In this document: in pieces, positions 43,891-54,926 of the stretch
Layout: every line of letters begins with the position of its first letter
Numbering within the stretch: position 1 is the first letter of the stretch
Source: Sipunculus nudus
Taxonomy: Eukaryota; Annelida; Sipuncula; Golfingiida; Sipunculidae
DNA length: 64,000 nt
Direction: 5' to 3'
Assembly: GCA_026874595.1 (NCBI GenBank)
Contig: CM049313.1
Span: forward strand, 12,769,508 to 12,833,507
Notes under the pieces: generated by a model
Seen by the model: only the letters and a program-made list of their open reading frames with translations
Told to the model about the DNA's origin: nothing
The model's database searches: none
Position numbers and translations under genes: made by a program

Positions 43891-45970
43891 CTGATGTTAA
43901 TGTGATATTTCCTGTTATTTTGGATTACATTATTCACATTATCTTCCAGTAATTATGCAAACACATAACAATAAAAGTTTATATGATTGTTTAACATCTG
44001 TTATGAGTTTATGTTTAAAATTGTTATGGTAATTTAATGAATATTTTAAGATGATGGGGATATATGCAACATGGTTTAATGCAACAATTATTTGATATGC
44101 CCAAAAGCCTCACTAAATATTTTATTTCAACCAATCAAACAAAAAAAAATTTTGATGGTTAATGTATTTATAAATCTCAAGTTTAAAGACAGCAGCCAAT
44201 GTCCAGGTACAATTATGTATCACATCAAGTACAATCTGATTCAAAGAGGCACTGTTACATGTGGTATAAACACGCCAGGTATTTACTTCACAAAACCTTA
44301 ATTTATCTGACATTTTGGCAGCCTTGTGATTTATCACTAGTATACACAATGTACCTGTCTTAAAACAAAAGCATAATGTAAATACTGGAAACTAGTTTAA
44401 GACTCAAGTTAAGCATATTTATAGCATATTACATTGCAGTTGTTGCACCCACCTTTTATACAAAACAGTAATTTATATTTTAAACAGCATGTTATATTTC
44501 CAGTACTTAATACATACAGGTTCTGAAGTGACTAAGTTCGGTCAACTTTTCTCAAAATCAGCAGCACTGCATGACCTGGTCTTTCCTGGATATTTCCTGG
44601 ACCTACTTTCACTTTTAATATGAAACCTGCAGATTCTGTAAACAATTACAAAAAGAGAGTGTCTGTCAGAATATGAGGGCTTAAGATCCCTTCCATCATA
44701 ACATGCCACAATGAGTTCACTCGCATGAGACAGGCCTATACAGTAGCCACAGTGATATCGTAACATGGCGGCATAAATCGTAGGTCAGTACCTCAACCAA
44801 GCGTCCACTTTTTACCGTCCAGAAAGCTACTTCTGAAATGATGCATTATATTCCTGTGACAGCTATTCAATATTCTATCAAGCACTAATGGTTGTCGCAG
44901 AAATGACGGGCTTAAATTAGCCCTGTTTCATCTCATCACCTGGCCACCCTGAGTGGCGTAATTACGATTTATAGTTGGTATAAAATGTTGTTTTTAACAG
45001 AAAGCATGAGTCTGGCTTTGTTATTATTCATACGATACTTCTGCTATAACTAGATTCTTGTCAAGAGCCCCTTTAACTTGATGACTAACGTAAACCCGGA
45101 CTCTTTTGTCTTGGTAATGTTCTTTGAATATTTAACAAATAGCACCAATAGCTCTCCCCAGCTGTGTCCTGCACTGATAATTCCCTGAAGGACAATTTTT
45201 TTCTGATAAAGCCTGAAAGTGAAAAAAAATCAATGGTTCAGTATTGAAAAGTGTCCCAAGGGAAATGATAGCAGTTGACTTCCTGGCATCATACATACAT
45301 AAATTAGGAAAATATTATTTTGAAAATACAACCAGTTTGATGTTTGCCCCTTTATTTGTTTGCTCTGAATGAGAGCCTGTATTTTATTTATTTGACAGAT
45401 AATGTGAGTAAAATTTAATTTTAGATGTTTTACTTGCAGGTTTAATCAATTTATTATCATGATAAGGTACTTCAGGTGTAAAAGATAAACAAAACACTTT
45501 CCATGAGTACAAGAATTTTGGACAAAAATTAAATAATCCTGCCCCAGCAAGAAATAAAACTCCTCATTTCCACATAAAATAAATTAGAAATCAGCAAAGA
45601 AATACATTTCTTTTACTGTTAATGTGCTTTTCAATGATTATGGTTTAGAAATGAAAGGGTTGTTCCTGTTAGTACACTGAACAAAGACAGTAAAAAAGAC
45701 TTATTCAATCAAATACTTTCTAGATATATGGTAGTCCATATTCAATATATGTTTAATTCTGTTTTATGGGGATCGAAGAGTGACACCACCTCTGGAGAAA
45801 TTAGAAAAGTCTGTTATTAGGATCAAACATGTGTAGTGTGCAACAAAAAAAATGGGAATTTTAACTGCAGTCACTTTTTTACTGAATATTATAAACAAAC
45901 ATTTTCAATACTTTTCATTTGGTTTGAAGTTTGCTGCAGTTGTACTTGTGTGCTAATATCCCTTAACAGC
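43891..45970. other. No supported gene
   Basis: A minus-strand frame at 44542-44766 starts in good context (GCCGCCATGT) and encodes 74 residues beginning MLRYHCGYCIGLSH, with no recognised family. It could be chance. Confidence 0.3.
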
Positions 45971-45972
45971 TA

Positions 45973-46315
45973 AAATGTGGGGAGAAGGGAATATTATGTC
46001 AACTGTGTTTAACTAAGGATTGAGTAGAATATGACCATAAATAGCACCTTACTTTACACAATATTGTGACATGAATTAAACTCTGATCTTGGTCAATACA
46101 ATACATATAATGTAAGTACAGTATAGTAGAAGGCTATCTGGATAAGGGGGGTGGGGGAAGGGGGAGTGAATATTCCGTCATCTGTGTCTGCTTAAGGATT
46201 GAGTGGAATATGACCATAAACAGCACCTTACTGTATATAATGTAACATGGATTAATCTTGGTCAATACAATACATATAGCGGAGCCTACCAGTATAGGAG
46301 ATGGCTATCTGGATA
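45973..46315. repeat. Tandem duplication of ~165-175 bp
   Basis: Two copies share AAGGATTGAGT.GAATATGA, ACCATAAA.AGCACCTTACT, CTTGGTCAATACAATACATA and GGCTATCTGGATA. The second copy has a G-rich expansion at about 46147-46166. Confidence 0.8.
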
Positions 46316-46683
46316 TTCAAAGTTGAGGTCAGACCTGACTATACAGAACAGGACAGCTACTAAAGTATAATCTATTGTACTTATTAACATAATATCATTC
46401 AGCTAGGTCTTATGTTAATCCACTATTATACTATAGATATTACAGTGTGCAATACATCCTCACAGTATTGTTATCAATGTATACTTGATATACTTGTATA
46501 TTTGTTACGTCTTTCCTTGTATACTTTCAGATAACATTATAGTCAATCAATATTTAATATAAACTTACAAACAGAAGTTAATGAAAAAGATTGTTTGTAA
46601 GTCTTCCATATTATTGTGGGGGAAAAAATAATAAGTTTTATAAAAGAGGTATTCAAGGATAACCAGGAAAATATTCATCATAC

Positions 46684-46688
<5 letters not shown>

Positions 46689-46752
<64 letters not shown>
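46689..46752. repeat. (TA)n microsatellite
   Basis: About 32 TA dinucleotides. Confidence 0.98.
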
Positions 46753-46754
<2 letters not shown>

Positions 46755-46928
46755 CCTCTCTGTGACAGTCTAGACTGTATTGTGTTAAGGTCAGGTATTA
46801 ACAAGTGGAGGTTAAAACTTTACATACTGGAGCCCTTTCATGTGTCCTGTATGGTAAGAATACAGTACACGGCATGGAGTGACATTTGTACAATACTTAA
46901 TTGTACAGTACTACAAAGCATCACAATG

Positions 46929-46953
46929 CCACACACACACACACACACACACA
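46929..46953. repeat. (CA)n microsatellite
   Basis: About 12 CA dinucleotides. Confidence 0.98.
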
Positions 46954-46959
46954 TCGCTA

Positions 46960-47600
46960 ATACTTAATCTCGCTCAGCGTGATCCATCAACAGACATGTC
47001 ACATGCTCCAGCGCACCAATCACTGAGCCCTACCAGTATTTAACTCACACACATTGGTTCTGCGAGTACTTTATAATCAAACGTCACCCGCAGTGACAGA
47101 ACAGCTTTGGTATAATGCCAGCTCCATCAGGAAACATGAGTATGCACTTAATGACTGAACGCTGGGCTATTTTTAGATACCTGTGGGTGTTTCCTGGCTT
47201 GAGATATTTTTTTTATTAGGGTCAGGGCAGATTGATATGAAACTTATCCCATGCTGATTGAAATAAAATATGACAAATCATCATCTCTTGCGTGTTAATC
47301 ACTCATGATATCTATTTGAAACACGGTATCACGAAACTACATTCATAAATGTTCATCTTATAAACAACAGGAAATAGACGCAGATGTGGGGCTGATCAGA
47401 TTCTATCAATTTTTAGATGAGCGGTCGTTATTTCTGATTAAACTCCGGCAACACAGCCCCATACAAAAACAATAAAATGACGAGAAAATTCTTGGATTGC
47501 TTCCTTTCTGTTGCTGGAAGAAGAAAATTATGGCGTGAATCACTGCTCAGCGGGTGAAAATCACCCCATTACTTCAATACATAGAACGATAAGACAATAG
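46960..47600 (+). other. Promoter-like patch of unknown status
   Basis: Higher GC than its flanks. Contains CCAAT (about 47016), ATTGG (about 47054), a TTTATAAT TATA-like box (about 47071) and a CRE-like ACGTCACCCG. About 40 bp later an ATG at about 47118 opens a 35-codon frame with MSMHLMTERWAIFRYLWVFP. There is no clear donor or family match. It may be a 5' end of an unrecognised gene. Confidence 0.2.
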
Positions 47601-48017
47601 TTTACAGAGGTGTTAAAAGCCAACGTTTCCTGTGAAAGTGGAAATCCCCAAGCTGTCCCTGGTGTAGGTCTTAATTAACTAGGCATTTATGTAGACGTAG
47701 CGCATGATACAATCAAACACAACTCATCAAGGATCTGTCTGTGATGTTTAACGTTTCCTACGCACCAATGAAACCTCATCATTACTGCCATTCTTAGCAC
47801 TGTTGCTAGATCTATCCTGGCTTTATCACTATTTTCAGAAAGATCATTTATAAACCTTTTACCACTGTAAAAAGAACACTGTCTCATTTAGGCAGATATT
47901 TCTGTACTCAACAGGTACCTGATTTTACTGTGAAATATTCTCTTCTGAACATGCTCACAGATAACTGTAAGGCATCAGATAATTACCTCTGCCTAAGAGG
48001 CTATGTGGTCACCTGAG

Positions 48018-48095
48018 TTTGATTGTTAGGAAGATTACACAAAATCTACAAAACCATTTTCCACTAAACTTTGTGGAGGGATTGCTTCATCATAT
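48018..48095 (+). repeat. Fragment of dispersed repeat D
   Basis: Contains CACTAAACTTTGTGGAGGG, matching 62312-62520. The surrounding 47600-48390 holds nothing else recognised. Confidence 0.45.
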
Positions 48096-48799
48096 CCAGT
48101 CAAACATTGGCTGGCTGTGTATGTCATTTGAGTGGCTGCCATCTTTGTTCAATTTGTATCAAAATCATAATTTTCAATTTTGCACTTGACACAAATGCCA
48201 TCACTTTTAGCTGCATCTTAACGTTTGATTTCTGCTCTTGAATATACTTCTTCTTACAACTTTACCTTTTAAGGCTGCGTCAGTACAGCACTGTCTTGCC
48301 ATGTCCCTATGAGCCCCCTACAATAGTGATATTACCCAGGACAGCCAGTCTTAGTGTAAACTCATTTCAACAGCATCAGGTTCACCATGGGCAGGACTGA
48401 TCATGCTGATCACACAAGCTGTCATATTCAATGCACTCAGCATGCTAATATTCCCACTCTCAGTGATGTGGCAGGTCAAGCTATGGAGGTTATTTTTCTC
48501 ATTGGCAATAGAGATTTTATCTCATTTACAATCAGGTATACTAATCTCTCAGATAGTAGAAAACAACACATTTTCTGTGCAAGAGGCAAGATCTCTTTAC
48601 AATATTACCTTTAATTTGTGAGCTGTTCAGAATCTAAGATTTGTTGTATTTTATCACACTTGTTTAGATTTTATCAAGATTTGCTGAGCATATAAAAACT
48701 AAGAGCAGCTGAAAAGTGTTTCATCTATATCAGTAAAGCTGATCCAATCTATACAAAAATACCTTACATACACGACTGGATAAAATAACTGAACACTTC

Positions 48800-48911
48800 G
48801 CCCATGAATGAATGATTGAATGAGTGTATGAAAGAATGAATGAATGAAAGGATGAAAGAAAATTCCTTAGAGAAATGATATAGCCTTATAAATATACATA
48901 TATATATATAT

Positions 48912-48943
<32 letters not shown>
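48800..48943. repeat. (GAAT)n and (TA)n microsatellites
   Basis: GAAT-rich tetramers at about 48804-48856 are followed by interrupted TA runs at about 48897-48943. Confidence 0.9.
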
Positions 48944-49780
48944 GGCCTCGATCTTAATGTCAGACTCAGACTTAACTAAGTTACAACATTCTCAGGAAAC
49001 AGTTAAATAAGGCATAAACTTGTTAAGTACAGTTGTCTGGGAAAATTTGTGAAATTACAAAAAGATACTTGTGGTTTTACAGTTGTTTATGTTATTTAGA
49101 AACAGTCTGGCCAGACAGACTGTGTGACAAGTGTTTAAGGGTGGTGCGATGACTTTCAAAAGCGGTTCCTCATGCTTAAAGTCCCAGATTTGTAAGCACC
49201 AAGGGCAGTTTTAACAAGCTTTTATAGAGTACTTGATGTAAAATACAAATAAACTCAAGAAGATAAGAGTTAACGGCACTTGAGTAGCTTTCAGCGGAAG
49301 GACTGTCATATAAATCATGTCTGTGTTATCTCCTTTACAAAGCAGATTATCTAAACATGACGTTTCTCCTAATGAAACAAGAATAACTTTTCTGTTACAA
49401 ACAACCAAACTCAGTGTAAAAGCTGAATTCTTAGCTACTGTTTCAAACAAAAAGTCACCTGACAGCCTCTCCCAGTGAAAGTAGGAACTGCTCTGTGGAG
49501 GTCTAAATGTCAGGGGCTCTTGTCACATTTATCATTGTACTGCTGGAAGCTGAAGGATTCCTAGCTCTCAAAACAGTTCCTTTGAAGTATCTTAGTACAG
49601 TATGTTTTTACATTTTGTTCATGTTGCATGTTACATACTCTATTCTCCTGACAGCTGCACTGGTTAAACAAGAACCCCCTGTACATTTGTTCATGTGTGT
49701 AATGGGGCAAGCAAATGAAATATAACTGTAAAATTAAAGAGGCTTGGTCACATACCACGTGTGTTAAATATAAAGTATAA
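48944..49780. other. Nothing recognised
   Basis: No supported gene or repeat. Confidence 0.45.
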
Positions 49781-50119
49781 AGCCAAAAAATATAAAAGGT
49801 ATGGTTTCAGGCACCATCCACATCAATTTTAACCTCCCCATCAAATTTTTTTATTTTGATTTTCAATAGAAATTTACCAATTTTGAGCTCCAGCCCCTCA
49901 GACATTTCATTCAAAAAGATAAAATGATAAAATTTTGATAAAATTTCCTTTGTTTTGTAGTGCTTTTAGTTGTTTAGCAAAAAATAATCTGTTATAATCA
50001 TGCTTTTTCCCTGACCATATGGCATTTTTATCAAAACATACAAACAAGTTTTAAAAAATCGCCCCACCCATTGATTTCTGAAAAAAAGTGCCTGAGAACC
50101 AAACATTATTTTTTTTGCC
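49781..50119 (+). mobile_element. Harbinger-like MITE, copy 4
   Basis: Aligns with 40696-41026 over its full length. Ends AGCCAAAAAATATAAAAGGT and CCTGAGAACCAAACATT..TTTTTGCC. The terminal GGCC is mutated, indicating an older copy. Confidence 0.8.
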
Positions 50120-50180
50120 TATTATTTTCTCCTTGAAATATTATGGTATATCTGCCAAATAATGTACTAAAAATATTTAC

Positions 50181-50402
50181 TTACTCCTCCACACAAGTGG
50201 AAATACATTTGCACCGGGCACATAGTTGAGCAAAACCTAAAGATGGCTCACACACCACCTGGTGGCCATACAGCACAACTTCACAGATCAATTCAAAATT
50301 GGTGATTCTTATTTCATGTTTCATCTCCTTATTTGCGATATGCCACACAAGCACAAGATCAGACCTCTGATCATGCAGTCTTGGTATGGTAAACAGACAC
50401 AT
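50181..50402 (-). other. Orphan open frame next to a strong donor site
   Basis: 73 codons, including HDQRSDLVLVWHIANKEMKH, then EIRITNFELICEVVLYGHQV and Cys-rich AQLCARCKCISTCVEE. The stop codon overlaps GGAGGA|GTAAGTAAAT, a consensus 5' splice site on the same strand, so the frame could be an exon whose real end is before the stop. Same strand as the Calx-beta gene but no Calx-beta pattern. Unrecognised. Confidence 0.25.
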
Positions 50403-50404
50403 GT

Positions 50405-51432
50405 TAATTAATTGTGTTTACTCACACACAGAACCATAACAACATATAAAACAGGTTAGAAAAAAAGTAGGTCAGTGTGCCCCGATGGTTTTGCTGGCCA
50501 ACTTTTGCACTCAGACAAATGCACTTATAGCATGAGGTAAAATGCATATTATTGCATATGCTTATGTACACATAACATGTCTAGGTGGATGGATCATTCC
50601 TACCCTGACTTGATTTTAAATTCATGTTAAACCTTTATATTCTTGTCCTTTATTGTTTAAAGGTATGGAAGAGTAGCATCTTTATAGCATCAAGTTCATA
50701 ATCTATCAATACAAAAAGTAACACAATTCATCTAAATGTTAATACTACTAATACAACTTCTACACTATAGTCTTTGTATTCCTATAATTTTAAATGAAAG
50801 CAGCAGCTGACATGCAGTATTCTGCTGTTCTTTGTTAAATACACATAAAACTGTCACACCTGACAGAACACAAATAAATAGATGAGGTAAACATGCAGCC
50901 CTGGATATTTCACACAACCTCAAAGGAACATATGATATGTCCCAAAAAATACTGAACCTCAAATTCTACAAAAGTATGAATGTATTGGTAGTAATTACAA
51001 CTTGTAAAGTGACCACAGTTTGACCCAATGATTACTGACCAGGATGTGTTGATTTTAAACAAACCTCATAAAGACATAACTTGCCCCTTGCATGACAGGC
51101 AGAAATTGCCAGCATGTTTTCCTGGCTTTATGAGGTAAATAAATTAACTGCTCAACACTTAATTCAGAGAGTGAGGACTGTTTGGAGGACACACAGTAAT
51201 CTCTAAGGGGACAATTCATAAAGCTCATATAAAGTCTCCATATTTAATTAGCCAGTACATTTATTACATGAAAGATGTTAAACCCTCCCTGTCTTGTATC
51301 AGGAAATATCAGTTATATAAAACATACCCATTTGTTGTGTATAAGAAGTATAAAAATATGAAATCAATACATAAGGTGTGTTTAAGGAAACATTAAAAAA
51401 ATTTAGAATTAAAACCAACATTCTTTTCTCTC

Positions 51433-51436
<4 letters not shown>
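50405..51436. other. Nothing recognised
   Basis: AT-rich; no supported feature. Confidence 0.45.

Positions 51437-51503
<67 letters not shown>
51437..51503. repeat. (TA)n microsatellite
   Basis: About 33 TA dinucleotides. Confidence 0.98.
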
Positions 51504-51508
<5 letters not shown>

Positions 51509-52474
51509 GAAATGTCTATATTGTATGTAATATGCTTTCAATCTGTATGTTAAAATTAGGAAAAAAAAGTAAGGATTTAGTGGAACATTACTGTGTGCCA
51601 CCCAACTGTTAAAACCATCTGGATTTTATGTCATTTTACCTTACTGTAACACAGCAAACTATGATTTTTATCCTTTATAATGTCAGGGCACCTTCACAAT
51701 GTGGGCAGTTCCAAGTCAGTCTTACTGGTGGTTTTATCAAACAGGTTTAGCTGTAAAACTTAAAGAGCTTGTTTTTCTACTTTGGGATAATTAAAGTTTT
51801 CTTATAACAAGAAGATTTCATTTATCATTCACACAATTACAGAGATGCCCCTTTAAAGTGACAACACTGAGGGCATAGGTCAAATACCAGGGTCTCGTTT
51901 TGATCAGCTTCCTTCAAACATAATAACACGAAGTTAGCATCGCTAGTCAGTCGAAAAAATACTTCACATCCTGATCCCTACGTGTCCTCACTCAACAGAT
52001 CTGAGAGCTTTATAGTTCCATATCAGCTCAATGACAACCTAAAATGGAATTTTCAAAGGCAAGACATTAAACTTTATCACTTGGTGTTATTAACCCCGCA
52101 GCTTCCAACGTGAGTTCACCATGAGATGATACTGACAGAATCCTTGATTTTGATCATGTTAGCCATGAATACGATTGTACTTGAGGTAATTCTCAACATC
52201 GTAACTTCCCCTCCGTGGTGGTATAATCAGATTAACAACAAACCTGCAGCTGAATAACATTGTGATGCCAGGATTAATTTCCTGCATCAAACTGAACAGG
52301 AAGATGAGAGGATGCTGCCGTTAATATCTCCCTCCTCCTCCATCTCCAGGACTCACACATCTATCTCCCTACCACAGTCTTTAATAGAACCAGCTCTGTT
52401 AACTCTCACTTTATCTCATATGACTGCTATTGTCCCTATTTTTTCTCTTTTTCTTTTTAAGCTTTATTTTCAAA
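51504..52474. other. Nothing recognised
   Basis: No supported feature. Confidence 0.45.
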
Positions 52475-52750
52475 GGATAGGTCAATGCCTGTTGGTGGCA
52501 CTGTTCAATGAGTCAAAACAAAATTATAACTTATGACTTGAATGATGCTTTATTATTAGGCCTTTTGGTTTAGGGTTTTATAAACACAAGCCAGGTAAAA
52601 GAATAATCCAGAAGTCAGAACCTGTCATAACAATTAACATTAGAGTGAATGTCAGAGGTTAAATCAAGATTTCAATTAAATGCTAACTCAGCATTTGCTG
52701 GGAACCTGGAGCCCAATACCTTACCATTAGTGTGCATCCTACCCCTGAGA
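52475..52750 (-). mobile_element. SINE family B, copy 3
   Basis: Shares TAGGTCAATGCCTGTTGGTGG, GAATGATGCTTTATTATTAGG-type sequence, AATAATCCAGAAGTCAGAAC and GCATCCTACCCCT with copy 1 at 5036-5325. Confidence 0.65.
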
Positions 52751-52784
52751 GGAAAACCTGATACACTTTTTACCTCTAAGGTCA

Positions 52785-52960
52785 GGGGGGAGGTAATATT
52801 TTCACCCATGTCTGTTCTCCTATCTGCTTGTCTGTATGTCTGTTTGTCTGTGAACAAGTTACAGGGAAACATCAACTTACAGACACCTTGCTATTATGGG
52901 TATAGCTCTACATTACAAACAACTGAGATGGTCCTAACCACACAGTGCAGAATCAGATAC
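52785..52960 (+). repeat. Dispersed repeat D (GAGGTAATnTTTTCACCC type)
   Basis: GGGAGGTAATATTTTCACCC is followed by a TCTGT/TTTGTCTGT-rich stretch and GAACAAGTTACAGG. Related to 62312-62520 (CAAGGTGATGTTTTAATCC, GGTTTGTCTGTTAGCAGATT). This type of repeat is widespread in invertebrate genomes; its class is unclear. Confidence 0.5.
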
Positions 52961-53239
52961 ACAAGAGTAAGACTCTGCTGGTTAGGGTTTGATGGCATCA
53001 AAATCTGCCACCCACAATGCACCGGGGCTTCTAAGTACACCAGCAGCATAAGTATAAATATAGTGGAGAGGGTAATGTAGTCTGTTCAAATATGTTGGAT
53101 AAGTATTGTTTCAAGGCAAATTACAGAAACATCAGTGTTTTTGCAACAAAGACTTCACAGATTATGTAATAATTTGTAAGCATATATGCATGTGAAATGT
53201 AAACAGAGGGTGTTTCCTTGAAATATAAACAAATTTTGA

Positions 53240-53461
53240 TTGTGAAGTTTGACAGCTGAAACAAGTACATGTAGCCCCTGCCATTCCACACTCCCCAACA
53301 GAAAGAGGTTTGTTTTGAGTAGAAATGATGTCTGGCAGAAAGGGTGGGTCCAAGGGGAAACAGACTTGGAGGACTATAAACTTTCCAATACAAACATTTC
53401 TCTATTACAGACAAAAACCTTGGTCCCACCAGTGTCTGTAATAAGGCGGTTTTACTGTATC
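53240..53461. mobile_element. Possible TA-flanked element end
   Basis: Right end GGCGGTTTTACTGTA resembles Tc1/mariner-type MITE ends (compare GGGGTTTCACTGTA at 23462-23476). A matching left end was not found. Confidence 0.3.
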
Positions 53462-54126
53462 TGAAACAGTTTTGGCAGATTTCTGATAAACAGTGAAGGG
53501 AAGCAGGTTTTCATAAAAGAAAGTGTTGATTAATTCTTCAGATCAGAATGACACAGATGTGGGTGTAGGATCACTGAAGTCTGTGTTGTTAGAATCCACA
53601 GCCACTGGCACTGACATCTAGTGGATAAATTTGGTATTAATAGACAGGTATAAGAAATCTGACAGAAGTCATCACATTCAAGAGATGACCGTATGTTTGG
53701 GTTACAATAAATTTCTAGCCTTGGTGGAGGAATGAGCTTTAGAGAGCTTTTTATGACAAGAAAAATGTTTCCAGTCCAGAACATGATACAATAATTTACA
53801 ATAAAAATGTCAGGGCTTGAAGTATCCTCTAAACAAACACTCAGTGTGAGGGCTAGTAAGACAAGATAGCCAAGAGTAACAGACCTATGGATGTAACAAT
53901 ATCATATTCCCTGCATCCATGAGGATAAAGTATAAATACACTTGACAATGTTGGGAAGCTGTCAGGCTGGTAATACTGGAACTAAAAGAGCATATGCTAC
54001 TGATAGTCAAGTTTAAAATGATGGAGATGTATTGAGGTAGTTCATTTCTCTGCTAGGCATTTCTTAGAGTCAAATTGGATGGTTTCAATAAATAAAATGT
54101 ATAACCCTGACATAATTTTTCAAAGG
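53462..54126. other. Nothing recognised
   Basis: No supported feature. Confidence 0.45.
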
Positions 54127-54260
54127 ATGATAAGTTTTGATGCTACTTAAGTATTATTAGATAATAAGTTTTGATGCTACTTAAGTATTATTAGATAATA
54201 AGTTTTGATGCTACTTAAGTATTATTAGATGATAAGTTTTGATGCTACTTCAGTATGATT
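54127..54260. repeat. 34-bp tandem repeat, 4 copies
   Basis: Unit GATAAGTTTTGATGCTACTT plus AAGTATTATTAGAT. The first three copies are almost identical; the last is diverged. Confidence 0.95.
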
Positions 54261-54867
54261 AAACACACTGAAAAAAACTCAAGGCACTTATAAGGAACTT
54301 AATCGCCATAAGTTTCAGAAACAGGACTACTTAGTATACACAGTTAAAGAACTTCAGGTTAAGTCATAACAAAATGTTATAATTACAGTGCCTTAAACAG
54401 GCAGTAAAAAATTATATTTTAGACAAGTAGTGCAAATCCTCCATGGAGTACTATCTACAAAATAACCACATAAAGGTTTTGACACCAACTTATAATGAAA
54501 TTATTTTTACTCAGACTTTGAAAAAAAGCTGTTCTGGTCTGTTTAAAACAGCATATAGTTAGCGATTATGTTGCAAGCTGATCTGAGAGAATACCAGATT
54601 GACATTTGACATTAAAGAAAAAAAAAAGAAACAATATCCTCGTCCTCAAAGTTTCTTATCTTCACATGACATACTGTTTTATATGTATACATGATGTACT
54701 GCTCTCGATTAAAACACAAACCACACCTGCATTCTGGCCTAGATATTTTGCTTTCATTCTTTTTTATCTCATTAAGGTACCACAGTGAAATCCTAACAGA
54801 ACTATGAGCTTTGAATATTTTGTAATGATGTGTTATTGAAACAAATCCCTGGTCTTATACTGTACTT

Positions 54868-54872
<5 letters not shown>
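54261..54872. other. Nothing recognised
   Basis: No supported feature. Confidence 0.45.

Positions 54873-54925
<53 letters not shown>
54873..54925. repeat. (TA)n microsatellite
   Basis: About 26 TA dinucleotides. Confidence 0.98.

Positions 54926-54926
<1 letters not shown>

Noticed and set aside
44542-44766. Small gene starting in GCCGCCATG context
   Set aside because: No family match, no promoter evidence and no splice support; kept only as a note.
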